Shown piece by piece: positions 25,369 to 34,477 of a stretch of 64,000 bases of DNA. Source of the DNA: Caldicoprobacter guelmensis (GTDB lineage Bacteria; Bacillota; Clostridia; Caldicoprobacterales; Caldicoprobacteraceae). The stretch lies in assembly GCF_016908415.1 (NCBI RefSeq), contig NZ_JAFBDW010000002.1:310001-374000 (forward strand), in the 5' to 3' direction. Position numbers and translations under genes: made by a program. The stretch's first letter is position 1, and each line of letters opens with the position of its first letter. The notes beneath the pieces were generated by a model that was given only the letters and a program-made list of their open reading frames with translations, was not told the DNA's origin and did no database searches.

Positions 25369-26304
25369 ATGTTCGCAGGTGTCCGGTATAAAAGTGTACA
25401 AGATGCTAGAATCGAAAGAAAACGAAAAGTTCTAACGCGTTCTCAACGGGAAGCAAGGCGTGCGTATATGATAATACTTCCATATTACATTTATATAGCT
25501 TTATGGAGTTTAATACCATTGTTGATAGGATTTTTCTTGGGTTTTACAGAGTTCAATGGGCTGGGTAGCGTGCCCAAATGGGTTGGTTTATCAAATTTTA
25601 AGACCTTTTTTGCGACGAGAGAGTATCTCGTGCTTTTATGGAGACAAATATGGATAGGAATGCTCTGCCTTTTTACCAATACAATATTTTCTTTTATACT
25701 GGGATTGGCTTTAAATGTTAAGAGCCGTATAAGAGGATTTTTTAGAACAGCCGTATATGTTCCTTCGGTTGCTGCTGTTTCTACAACCACAGCAGTGGTT
25801 GTGGCTTTACTGAATCCAGTGGATGGGGGTCTTAATAAGTTTCTTACGCTTATAGGTGCTAAGCCGATTGTATGGAATTATTCACAGTTCTGGATGGTAT
25901 TTTGGATTGTGGTATACTTTGTTTGGCGTAATGTTGGACCGGCTGCAATAATATGGTTGGGAGGTTTACAATCTATTGATCCTAGTCTTTATGAGGCCGC
26001 AAGAGTAGATGGCGCTAAGAAGTGGCAGGAAATACGTTATATTACGATTCCTGGTTTAAAGTTTATTGCAGCATATATCATACTTACTGGCGTAATTAAT
26101 GTGATGCAGATGTTTGACGTGGTTATGTTTATATCTAGGGGTAATCCTTACGGCAAAACAGATGTTCTTATGTATCGTATATATCGCGATGGAATACAGA
26201 GTTTTAATATGGGGATGGCTGGCGCAGAGTCTATTATATTGGGAATGATTACGCTCGTGTTTGCATTGTTGTATTATAAATTGATAGTACGAGGTGAAAA
26301 GTAG
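25369..26304 (+). CDS. ABC sugar-type permease (MalF/UgpA-like)
   Basis: A 311-residue inner-membrane permease with six predicted helices. The EAA loop is visible as EAARVDGAKKWQEIRYITIP near residues 206-225. It pairs with the next permease to form the channel of a carbohydrate-uptake-1 type importer. AAGGAAGG precedes the ATG. The next gene's GTG overlaps the stop by one base. Confidence 0.88.
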   Translation: MFAGVRYKSVQDARIERKRKVLTRSQREARRAYMIILPYYIYIALWSLIPLLIGFFLGFTEFNGLGSVPKWVGLSNFKTFFATREYLVLLWRQIWIGMLCLFTNTIFSFILGLALNVKSRIRGFFRTAVYVPSVAAVSTTTAVVVALLNPVDGGLNKFLTLIGAKPIVWNYSQFWMVFWIVVYFVWRNVGPAAIIWLGGLQSIDPSLYEAARVDGAKKWQEIRYITIPGLKFIAAYIILTGVINVMQMFDVVMFISRGNPYGKTDVLMYRIYRDGIQSFNMGMAGAESIILGMITLVFALLYYKLIVRGEK

Positions 26305-27191
26305 TGGCCAGATCAAGATTGAGGTTCTCCTATTTAGTATGGTTTATTGTAATGTGTATTGTTTCGTTAATAATGGTATATCCGTTCGTATTTTCTTTCT
26401 TGGCTGGGCTTAATGATAAAAAAGATTTTGGACATCTTGGTACACTGCTACCTATTCCCAGAAAAATTGTTTTATCTAATTTTTTATACATTTTTACTCC
26501 AAGTGGTATAAGGCCTTTGTGGAATACGATTTTTAGAACTACTTGGTATACTTTGATGGTGTCTCTAATGGCTGTCCTTGTAGGTTATGTAATGGCGAGA
26601 TACGAGTTTAAAGGTAAAAAGCTTTTTTTCGCAATAATTATTTGTTCACAGCTTGTACCAGGTGTATTAACTTTAATTCCTTCTTTTGTGATGGTATCCA
26701 GAATTCCTTTTGCTGGTGGTAATAACTGGATGGGAATAGGAGGAAAAGGTTTAATTAATAATAGATTGATGTTATTTTTACCTTTTGGTTGGGATAAATT
26801 ATTATGGGTTTTTTTGTTTATGCAATCAATGCGATCTTTGCCTAAGGATCTTGAGGAAGCTGCTGAGATAGATGGTTGTAGTTTCATGAGGATGATATTT
26901 AGGATACTTATTCCTTTACAGAAACCAATAATTGCAGTTATCGCTGTTAATACGGCATTATCGACGTGGAATGATTGGTTGACTCCATTCATTTATATAA
27001 ATAGAATTCAGGACTCAACGTTACCTGCATATGTAGGTATGCTTACTGCGCAGTTACAGGCATTTGGAGAAAGAGATTATCCTAAATTATTTGCGACAGC
27101 TACTGTTGCAATTGTTCCGCCGTTTTTAATATTCCTCTTTATGCAAAAGTATATTGTCCAAGGTATTGCTTCTGTAGGAATAAAGGGATAA
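26304..27191 (+). CDS. ABC sugar-type permease (MalG/UgpE-like)
   Basis: A 295-residue permease, partner of the preceding one. The EAA loop reads EEAAEIDGCSFMRMIFRILI near residues 183-203. Starts with GTG overlapping the previous stop codon (TAGTG), so translation is coupled. AT-rich codon use is evident. Confidence 0.87.
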   Translation: MARSRLRFSYLVWFIVMCIVSLIMVYPFVFSFLAGLNDKKDFGHLGTLLPIPRKIVLSNFLYIFTPSGIRPLWNTIFRTTWYTLMVSLMAVLVGYVMARYEFKGKKLFFAIIICSQLVPGVLTLIPSFVMVSRIPFAGGNNWMGIGGKGLINNRLMLFLPFGWDKLLWVFLFMQSMRSLPKDLEEAAEIDGCSFMRMIFRILIPLQKPIIAVIAVNTALSTWNDWLTPFIYINRIQDSTLPAYVGMLTAQLQAFGERDYPKLFATATVAIVPPFLIFLFMQKYIVQGIASVGIKG

Positions 27192-27410
27192 TAGGCGGTT
27201 TACTACAGTATTTGTTGAGTGGTTTAGTTAAAATTTTCATTGAAAGTGGTGGGCGAAAACAGGTATAAAAAACTTGTAATAAAAAAATGCAGAAATCATC
27301 TACCAAAAATTCATAACGTGTGCTGAAGTTATTTTATTAGATTAAATGATAATTAGATGATAAAAAGTATGCAACTTGACTAATGGAGAGCAGTGAAGGG
27401 GGCAAATGAT

Positions 27411-28352
27411 ATGCCAACAGCGATATTGTCAGAAAGCAATTTGAAAGATAAAATCGTAGGCCGAATATTTGATATACAGCGTTTTGCAGTTCATGATGGT
27501 CCCGGAATAAGAACGACGGTGTTCTTTAAAGGTTGCAGTAATAGGTGTGGTTGGTGCCATAACCCAGAATCGATTACTAGTGAAAATCAAATTCAATATT
27601 ATCCGAGCCGCTGCGTATATTGTGGAAACTGTGGTGTATGTTGTCCTCAGGGATGTCATGTTTTTACGGATTACAAACACGTGTTTGACAGATCCAAGTG
27701 TAGAGCATGTGGGCTATGCACGCAAACGTGCTATGTAAATGCGTTGGTTTTATGCGGGAGGTCGGTAACTGTAGACGATGTGATGGAACAAATAGTGGCT
27801 GATATAGTTTATTATCAAAAGTCAGGAGGTGGAGTTACACTATCAGGAGGTGAGCCGGTCCTACAAAACCGTTTTTGTTTGGAGCTTTTAAAGAGTATAA
27901 AGGCCCTTAATATTCACACTATAATTCAAACAGCTGGTAACTACGATTATATTAAACTTAAAGATTTGTTGCCTTATGTAGATCTTGTTATGTATGATAT
28001 TAAAGCATATAGTGAGAATATTTACAGGACTCATATTCATGGTGATAGAGATACAATGTTTAATAATTTAATAAAATTGGATAGTGAAGGTATACCTATT
28101 ATTGTGCGTACACCTGTTGTAGGTTCTGTAAATGACACTGCGGATGAGATAATGTTAATAGTTAAGTTTTTGCAGAATATTAAAAATTTAAAAGAGTATG
28201 TTTTGATTCCATATCATGGTTTGGGAAAAGCTAAGTATGAGTCACTGGGAAAGGAATATCGGAATACGTATTATACACCAGGGCCTGATGTAATGTTGAA
28301 CCTTAAGAACTTAGCGGCTCAATACTTGCCGGTACCGGTATTAGTGTTATAA
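27411..28352 (+). CDS. Glycyl radical enzyme activase (radical SAM)
   Basis: A 313-residue activating enzyme that uses S-adenosylmethionine to install the glycyl radical on its partner. The radical SAM cluster motif CSNRCGWC lies near residue 40, and a ferredoxin-like insert with two clusters follows (CVYCGNCGVCC, CRACGLCTQTC). GGEP and the C-terminal YHGLGKAKY segment fit the family. A GTG at 27393 is in frame, but GAAGGGGG places the ATG at 27411. The enzyme target is encoded 100 bases downstream. Confidence 0.93.
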   Translation: MPTAILSESNLKDKIVGRIFDIQRFAVHDGPGIRTTVFFKGCSNRCGWCHNPESITSENQIQYYPSRCVYCGNCGVCCPQGCHVFTDYKHVFDRSKCRACGLCTQTCYVNALVLCGRSVTVDDVMEQIVADIVYYQKSGGGVTLSGGEPVLQNRFCLELLKSIKALNIHTIIQTAGNYDYIKLKDLLPYVDLVMYDIKAYSENIYRTHIHGDRDTMFNNLIKLDSEGIPIIVRTPVVGSVNDTADEIMLIVKFLQNIKNLKEYVLIPYHGLGKAKYESLGKEYRNTYYTPGPDVMLNLKNLAAQYLPVPVLVL

Positions 28353-28389
28353 TGATTTTTCTTGAAAATGATATATGCCCTTTGGTTAA

Positions 28390-28440
28390 TTGAAATAATA
28401 TCCCATTCTTTTTTTTATTACAGATATATCATATATGAAA
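28390..28440 (+). promoter_or_regulatory. Possible promoter and operator copy 4 before the glycyl radical enzyme
   Basis: TTGAAA (28390-28395) with a T-rich -10 (TTTATT, 28414-28419) at 18 bases, followed at once by AGATATATCATATATGAA (28423-28440), which on the reverse strand is the same ATATATGATATAT core found near the regulator and transporter promoters. Confidence 0.45.
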
Positions 28441-28452
28441 GGGGCTATTAGT

Positions 28453-30612
28453 ATGAGTATACCGAGTTATTCTGAAAGAATTGAAGCACTGCGCAAAACT
28501 AAGCTGGAATTCAATGATATTAAAATAAAAAAGCTGGGTTCATATAATTTTGATGATCATGGATGGATTCCATTCGAAGAGCCTATTGAATTTGAAATAG
28601 TTAGGGATCCCGATAGTGGACTGGTTGTCGGGATGGATGCTGTTTCCAAAACGTTTGCGAATTACTTAGATGCACATCCTGTATATATTCATCCTATGAG
28701 TGCCTTTGCGGGAGCCTGGGCAGGGAACGTACCTGGGGCATGTGATGACCCATGGAGACCAGAACATAGATTCACAGAACAGGAGCCTTTGTTTGAGAAA
28801 TATAATATTACCACCCGTGGTTTGTACGGAATGAATCACTGTGGTCCTGATCTTAGGATCGGTTTGGAACTTGGATGGGGAGGCCTTTTACGGAAAATAA
28901 GATACTACAGAAAATTTAACAATCCCGTCGATACATCTTTTTATGATGGTGAAGAACGGCTGGTAGAGGCTATACAACGTTGGATTAAAAGGCACGTTGA
29001 TTACGCCCGTCACCAGGCAATGATTACTCAGGATGAATTCATAAGGAACAATCTTTTACAAATTGCCGATATAAACGAGTGGTTAATTGAAAATCCTCCT
29101 CGTACATTGCGGGAGGCTATGCAGTTTATATGCTGGTTTCAATGCGTAGATCGAATGTACTTTAACGGTGGAGCAGGACAGGAGCTTGACGAACTATTGC
29201 GGCCTTATTACGAAGCTGATAAAGCAAATGGGATAATAGTAGATGATGAGGAAGTGGTTTGGTATGTTGCCAGTATGTTGTTTAACGATACTCATTACTG
29301 GCAAATTGGTGGGCAAAGTCCAGCTGATGGACATGACTTAACAAGTCGTATATCATTTTTAATTTTAGAAGGGATGCACAGGTTGAAAATTCCGGCTAAT
29401 ATAGCCTTGCGCATTCACGAAAATACAAATGAAAAACTTTTTGATAAAGCAGTAGAGTATCTTTTTGAAGATGGGACAGGTGTATCATTTTCATGTTCTG
29501 GAGGCTTAGATAAGGGTTTTGCACGTAATGGTTTTCCAATTACATTGGCTCGAATGCGGGCAAAAGTTGGTTGTAACTGGACAGCTCTTCCAGGTATAGA
29601 ATACTGCCTCCAGGATGTAACGCGTATTTGTCTGGCAAAACCTTTGCTGATTGCGTTAGACGAGATGATTGCATCAGATGAAGAAAATAGTATGGAAAAC
29701 CTGCTACGAAGATACGAGGCACATTTAAGGGAAGCTATCAACGTCATTAAAGATGGGGTTGATTGGCATGTAAAGTACAAGCACCTGAACAAGCCTGAGA
29801 TAGTGCTGAATCTTTTTGCACATGGCCCGATAGAACGCGGGGTGGATATGTCCAATGGAGGAGTAGACATTTATAATTTTGCATGTGATGCCACTGCATT
29901 GGCTACAGTAGCTGATTCTTTGGCCGCTATAGAAAAATTTGTTGTTATTGAGAAAAAAATAACATGGGAAGAGCTGCAGACCATACTGAAAAACAATTGG
30001 AAAGACGCGGAACATATTCGGCTTATGTTTAAAAGTATACCTCGCTATGGTTCCGGCAATTCCAGAGCAGACTATTATGCTAGACTTGTGGCTGATATGT
30101 ATACAAAGCTTATGATTGGTTCGCCAACTAAAGCTGGTTTCCGTGTGATACCGGGCATTTTCTCTCATGGAGATGTGTATATCCATGGCAAAAACCTTCC
30201 GGCAACACCAAATGGAAGGTTTGATGGCGATCCAATTTCACATGGTGCCAATCCTGATCCTGGATTTCTTCCCGGTGGAGGAACTGCGCCTACAGCAAAG
30301 GCTAATGCTGTTGCTTCTGTTCAGCCAGGTTATGGTAATTCTGCACCGCTGCAAATAGATATGGATAGCAAACTGGCGAAAGAAAGAGGAGGTAAAGAAA
30401 TTATCAAGGCATTTATAAGGGCACATAATGAAATGGGAGGAACTCTGATCAATATCAATGTGGTGTCAAAAGAAAAGATACTAGAAGCTCACGCTAATCC
30501 TGATAAATACCCTGATCTGGTAGTAAGGGTGACAGGATATAGTGCTTTCTTTAAATCACTCTCTAAAGAATACAGGCAACAGATTGTAGATCGATGGATA
30601 GGGCATGATTGA
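28453..30612 (+). CDS. Pyruvate formate-lyase-like glycyl radical enzyme of unknown substrate
   Basis: A 719-residue glycyl radical enzyme. The C-terminal radical motif RVTGYSAFF puts the radical glycine near residue 695. The cysteine expected to form the thiyl radical lies near residue 374 in VGCNWTALPG. Dehydratases and many lyases of the family have GCVE there, and PFL has two adjacent cysteines; this protein has neither, so it is neither a standard PFL nor a GCVE-type dehydratase. A GGAPTAKANAVASV-like segment near residue 615 is typical of the superfamily. An ATG at 28435 is in frame, but GAAAGGGG points to 28453. Paired activase and sugar-type importer suggest catabolism of an imported compound. 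Confidence 0.88.
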   Translation: MSIPSYSERIEALRKTKLEFNDIKIKKLGSYNFDDHGWIPFEEPIEFEIVRDPDSGLVVGMDAVSKTFANYLDAHPVYIHPMSAFAGAWAGNVPGACDDPWRPEHRFTEQEPLFEKYNITTRGLYGMNHCGPDLRIGLELGWGGLLRKIRYYRKFNNPVDTSFYDGEERLVEAIQRWIKRHVDYARHQAMITQDEFIRNNLLQIADINEWLIENPPRTLREAMQFICWFQCVDRMYFNGGAGQELDELLRPYYEADKANGIIVDDEEVVWYVASMLFNDTHYWQIGGQSPADGHDLTSRISFLILEGMHRLKIPANIALRIHENTNEKLFDKAVEYLFEDGTGVSFSCSGGLDKGFARNGFPITLARMRAKVGCNWTALPGIEYCLQDVTRICLAKPLLIALDEMIASDEENSMENLLRRYEAHLREAINVIKDGVDWHVKYKHLNKPEIVLNLFAHGPIERGVDMSNGGVDIYNFACDATALATVADSLAAIEKFVVIEKKITWEELQTILKNNWKDAEHIRLMFKSIPRYGSGNSRADYYARLVADMYTKLMIGSPTKAGFRVIPGIFSHGDVYIHGKNLPATPNGRFDGDPISHGANPDPGFLPGGGTAPTAKANAVASVQPGYGNSAPLQIDMDSKLAKERGGKEIIKAFIRAHNEMGGTLININVVSKEKILEAHANPDKYPDLVVRVTGYSAFFKSLSKEYRQQIVDRWIGHD

Positions 30613-30703
30613 AAAATATACTTGCTTTTTATCCTTATATGCAACGGTTCCTTATCAAAGGTATAATGATTGGTGCCATTAAGGGTTAGCATGGGGGGAT
30701 GAT

Positions 30704-32272
30704 ATGAAACCGCAGATTGCAAATATCATAAACTTTGTACGAGGCGTTGAACCGCGCAATTCTGTTGATCTGGTTCGCCCAGTGAAAGAACAATTGGCTC
30801 TCTTAAAAAGATATGGACTTACAGGAACTTTTTTAATGCAATTCGATTCCTTAATCAATCCTGCTTTTGTCGAACTGTTGTCAATGTATTCGCAGGATAT
30901 TGAAATTGGTGGTTGGTTAGAAATAGTTCAGCCAATGTGTGAGGCTGCAGGTGTACCTTGGAGAGGACGTCCTGGCTATAGCTGGGATTGGCACGCCAAT
31001 GTGGCTTTTACTGTGGGATACTCTAAGGAAGAACGAATTGCTTTAGTGGATGTTTTTATGCAAAAATTTAAGGAAATATGGGGATATTATCCCAAGTCAG
31101 TTGGTTCATGGATTATTGATGCGTATACTCTGGCATATCTTTCAGATAAATATGGTATTGTTGCGTCCTGCAACTGTAAGGATCAATTGGGTACTGATGG
31201 ATATACTCTCTGGGGAGGATATTACAGTCATGCGTATTATCCTTCAAGGAATAATGTATTGTGTCCAGCCCAAACTATTGAGCAACAGATACCAGTGCCA
31301 ATTTTTCGTATGCTAGGAAGTGATCCTATTTATCAGTATGATATAGGATTAGATGTAAATAGAGGTAGACCAGAATGTCAGCAAGTTATAACACTTGAAC
31401 CGGTATATAATGGTCCAAACGGAGGTGGTGGCGTCCCTGGTTGGGTGGACTGGTTTTTTCAAGAAAACTACAATGGAATATGCCTTTCTTTTGGATATGC
31501 TCAGATAGGTCAAGAAAATAGTTTTGGTTGGGAGGCTATGAAGGATGGTTTGACCTATCAGATAGAAAAACTTGCTAAACTTTCTCAGGAAGGAACAGTC
31601 ATTGTACAGACATTATCACAGACTGGAGAATGGTTCAGAAACACCTATGCCTTGACTCCAGCTTCAGCAGTAGTGGCTCTTACCGATTGGAGAAATGAGG
31701 GAAGGCGTTCAGTGTGGTACAATTGTCGTAATTATCGTGTAAATTTTGTGTGTGAAAATAATAGTTTTTGGATACGAGATATTTATCGGTTTGATGAAAA
31801 TTATGCCGAACGATATATAGAAGAAATATGTGATCTTCCGGTCTTTACTTACGATAACTTACCTGTTATTGATGGTTACCGATGGAGCGGGCATGGGATA
31901 CGTGCTGGAATTTATTCTGTCAGGCCAGATGGGGGCAAAGTTGAATTTGAAGATATGGAAGTGTGGGAACAAGGTGAGAGTTTGAAGGTGTGCTGGAAAT
32001 TAAAGTATGGTGAGAGAATAAGCTGTCTTTGCAGATCTGATATGTTGGAATGGCAGTTTCCATCATATGGTTATGGTCTTCACGCAAAGGCAGACCCTGA
32101 GTCAGTTTCAGCGTGTATAAAATTAGATGGTGAGCGGCTGAATTTTCGCTATAGGGGGTTTGATTATTCGGTAAAGTTAGAAGGTGCTGATATAAATGCA
32201 CAATTTACCTTAGAACAGGCGGAGATTTATTTAAAAGCTCGGGGGAAAAATATACAGATGCGATTTGTCTAA
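30704..32272 (+). CDS. Uncharacterised 522-residue protein, possibly a deacetylase/glycosidase-like barrel
   Basis: I do not firmly recognise this protein. No signal peptide is visible, so it should be cytoplasmic. The N-terminal part (about 1-300) opens with a strand-helix pattern containing VKEQLALLKRYGLTGTFLMQ and a DIEIGGWLEIVQPMCEA stretch, reminiscent of NodB-type or GH38/57-type barrels. The C-terminal 220 residues look beta-rich, like a carbohydrate-domain sandwich. A strong GGGGGGATGAT ribosome site precedes the ATG. As the last gene of the island it probably processes the imported compound or the product of the glycyl radical enzyme. Confidence 0.6.
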   Translation: MKPQIANIINFVRGVEPRNSVDLVRPVKEQLALLKRYGLTGTFLMQFDSLINPAFVELLSMYSQDIEIGGWLEIVQPMCEAAGVPWRGRPGYSWDWHANVAFTVGYSKEERIALVDVFMQKFKEIWGYYPKSVGSWIIDAYTLAYLSDKYGIVASCNCKDQLGTDGYTLWGGYYSHAYYPSRNNVLCPAQTIEQQIPVPIFRMLGSDPIYQYDIGLDVNRGRPECQQVITLEPVYNGPNGGGGVPGWVDWFFQENYNGICLSFGYAQIGQENSFGWEAMKDGLTYQIEKLAKLSQEGTVIVQTLSQTGEWFRNTYALTPASAVVALTDWRNEGRRSVWYNCRNYRVNFVCENNSFWIRDIYRFDENYAERYIEEICDLPVFTYDNLPVIDGYRWSGHGIRAGIYSVRPDGGKVEFEDMEVWEQGESLKVCWKLKYGERISCLCRSDMLEWQFPSYGYGLHAKADPESVSACIKLDGERLNFRYRGFDYSVKLEGADINAQFTLEQAEIYLKARGKNIQMRFV

Positions 32273-32393
32273 TGTAAAGGGTTCGTTATAAAATAGGCTG
32301 GTGGCGTTTTTTATACAATATGTTTCCTCAAGGATTTGAAGTATTTAAAGAGAAAGATTGTGAATGAATGTTGATAAAACTCTTTGTTCCCCC

Positions 32394-32422
32394 TTGACAT
32401 ATATTCATTTTTTTTGTATTAT
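32394..32422 (+). promoter_or_regulatory. Promoter of the trp operon
   Basis: TTGACA (32394-32399), exactly 17 bases, TATTAT (32417-32422). The T-box leader starts shortly after. Confidence 0.8.
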
Positions 32423-32449
32423 TATAAAAAAAGCATATAAAGGCCAGCC

Positions 32450-32790
32450 AAATTCGATGAACGGGAAGAGTAGGCGACATGACCAGGTCACAGAGAGCCG
32501 GGGATGGTGGAATCCCGGTACCGTTGGGTGTCGTTGAATGGGCCCGGGAGGAGTTGTGCGAACTTTAAGTAGCATAAACCGGTAGTCCACCGTTAAAAGG
32601 ACAGGGTATCGAAGCGTGAGCTTCCGTACCTGGAATGAGATGGCTGCATTTAGGTGGCTAGCGGAGTGCGTAGGCATTTCGCCCTAAAGGGTGAAATGCC
32701 TTTTTTGATATAACCGCCGTCTAAATCGGCCGAAATTGGGTGGCACCACGAGGGGTACCTCGTCCCAATGGGGATGAGGTACCCCTTTTC
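32450..32790 (+). promoter_or_regulatory. Tryptophan T-box riboswitch
   Basis: Stem I elements (GGGAAGAGTAG, 32463-32473; AGAGAGCCGG, 32492-32501) lead to a specifier loop with GAA then TGG (32539-32541), a tryptophan codon. The T-box sequence TGGGTGGCACCACG (32737-32750) follows. The final hairpin 32751-32766 with 32769-32784 plus TTTT is the terminator. Uncharged tRNA-Trp would pair with TGG and the T-box and allow read-through into trpE. Confidence 0.92.
32672..32706 (+). terminator. Extra terminator-like hairpin inside the T-box leader
   Basis: A stem of about 12-13 bp with ends at 32673 and 32700 is followed by six T. Its position is that of stem III, but it has the full look of an intrinsic terminator, 45 bases before the regular T-box terminator. 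Confidence 0.6.
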
Positions 32791-33042
32791 AGTTATATTT
32801 CTTTGAGTTGGTTAAAAGTCAACTTGCTGAAAATTTTGTTTATACAGATTGGTTGTACTTCTTGTGTTGGATGCTTTGTTTTTAGGTACTGCTTTAATAA
32901 AATATTTTTCAATTTGTACCATCTTAAGCACTTGGCAAAATTTAAATATCATTGACTTTCGTAGGCTTTGCAGGGGCGATTATAAGCTTTTGAGTGACGG
33001 CATTTTATTTAAAAATTTAAGAACCGAAAGGAGTGAGCAAAA

Positions 33043-34476
33043 ATGATATTCCCAAATGAGGCGGAGTTTAGAAGATTAAGGGGAAATGGTAGCGTTGTAC
33101 CTGTAACGTTGAAATTAAACGCCGATGAGCTTACACCTATTAGCTTGTTTTACAGTTTGAAGGGCAGGAGAAAGTTTTTACTTGAAAGTGCGGAAAATGG
33201 TAGGAACTGGGGCAGGTATTCTTTTCTGGGCTGTAATCCTTACATGGCCATTAGTAGCTACGGGGACCAGATATTTATAGAAAAAGATGGGAAAATCGAG
33301 ACCGTTGCCGGTAAAGTTCTAGATGAGGTAAAAAAATACATGAGTCGGTACAACATGGCATCGATAATGGGAATACCTCCCTTTACGGGAGGTGCGGTGG
33401 GGTATGTGGGCTATGACGTAGTGAGGCAGTATGAAAAGCTACCAGACAAAAATCCCGACCTCATTCAGGTGCCTGAAGCTTATCTGATGTTCTACAAGGA
33501 TGTCATAGCATATGACCATTTTTACCACACTGTGTCCATTGTTTGCAATGTATTGCCGGAAGACCAGGTGGAATACAGTGATGTGGTGGATAGATTGAAC
33601 AGTATAAAGGACCAAATCACAAAAATGGAAGAAATTCATCCTCTTGACATGACAAGCAATCTCGAGTATATCCATTCCAATTACGATAAGGAGAGTTTTT
33701 GTAAAATTGTTCAAAAGGCAAAAGAGTATATAGTTGCCGGCGATGTGTTTCAGGTGGTTCTGTCTCAAAGGCTGACTGCGATTACATACACCGAACCCTT
33801 TGATGCTTATAGAAAATTGCGCTTCCTTAATCCTTCACCGTATATGTTCTATATAGACTTTGAGGACTTCCAAATAGTGGGTTCATCACCTGAAAGCCTA
33901 GTGAACGTTGAGGGACGTACGGTAAGAACCAATCCTATAGCGGGAACAAGGCCCAGGGGTAAAACCAAGGAGGAGGATGAGAGGCTGAAAGAGGAACTTT
34001 TATCGGATGAAAAAGAGAGAGCTGAGCATGTCATGTTAGTGGATCTAGGGAGGAACGACATCGGCAAGGTGAGCAAATTTGGCTCGGTGAAAGTTGACAG
34101 GTTTATGGGAGTGGATATGTACTCGCATGTCATGCATATAGTTTCCACGGTTTCAGGCCAGCTTAAGGATGACAAGGATTGCTTTGATGCGTTGGTGGCC
34201 TGTTTACCGGCTGGTACGGTATCGGGTGCCCCCAAGATAAGAGCCATGGAGATAATTGATGAGCTGGAAAATGTAAGGCGGGGCATATACGCAGGAGCGG
34301 TTGGATACTTCGCTTATACGGGAAACATGGATATGTGCATAGCCATAAGAACCATTGTTTTCAAAGGTCAGAAAGCGTATATACAGGCAGGTGCGGGGAT
34401 TGTATACGATTCTATACCTGAACTTGAATACCAGGAGACGCTTAACAAGGCTATGGCGCTCAAGGAGGTGCTTTGA
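33043..34476 (+). CDS. trpE: Anthranilate synthase component I
   Basis: TrpE, 477 residues, converts chorismate to anthranilate with the amidotransferase TrpG. The N-terminal LLESA segment belongs to the feedback tryptophan site; the chorismate-binding domain carries PIAGTRPRGKTKEEDE and LPAGTVSGAPKIRAMEI. Ribosome site AAAGGAGTGAG. About 250 bases between the T-box terminator and this gene hold no recognisable feature. Confidence 0.95.
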   Translation: MIFPNEAEFRRLRGNGSVVPVTLKLNADELTPISLFYSLKGRRKFLLESAENGRNWGRYSFLGCNPYMAISSYGDQIFIEKDGKIETVAGKVLDEVKKYMSRYNMASIMGIPPFTGGAVGYVGYDVVRQYEKLPDKNPDLIQVPEAYLMFYKDVIAYDHFYHTVSIVCNVLPEDQVEYSDVVDRLNSIKDQITKMEEIHPLDMTSNLEYIHSNYDKESFCKIVQKAKEYIVAGDVFQVVLSQRLTAITYTEPFDAYRKLRFLNPSPYMFYIDFEDFQIVGSSPESLVNVEGRTVRTNPIAGTRPRGKTKEEDERLKEELLSDEKERAEHVMLVDLGRNDIGKVSKFGSVKVDRFMGVDMYSHVMHIVSTVSGQLKDDKDCFDALVACLPAGTVSGAPKIRAMEIIDELENVRRGIYAGAVGYFAYTGNMDMCIAIRTIVFKGQKAYIQAGAGIVYDSIPELEYQETLNKAMALKEVL

Positions 34477-34477
34477 G

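Noticed and set aside
32450..32660. tRNA gene in the trp leader
   Set aside because: The stems belong to T-box stem I and the specifier loop; no cloverleaf with anticodon arm and T arm can be drawn.
32849..33046. Small ORF (65 codons) between the T-box and trpE
   Set aside because: No ribosome site, a TTG start, low-complexity hydrophobic then basic product and overlap with the trpE start; no recognisable family.
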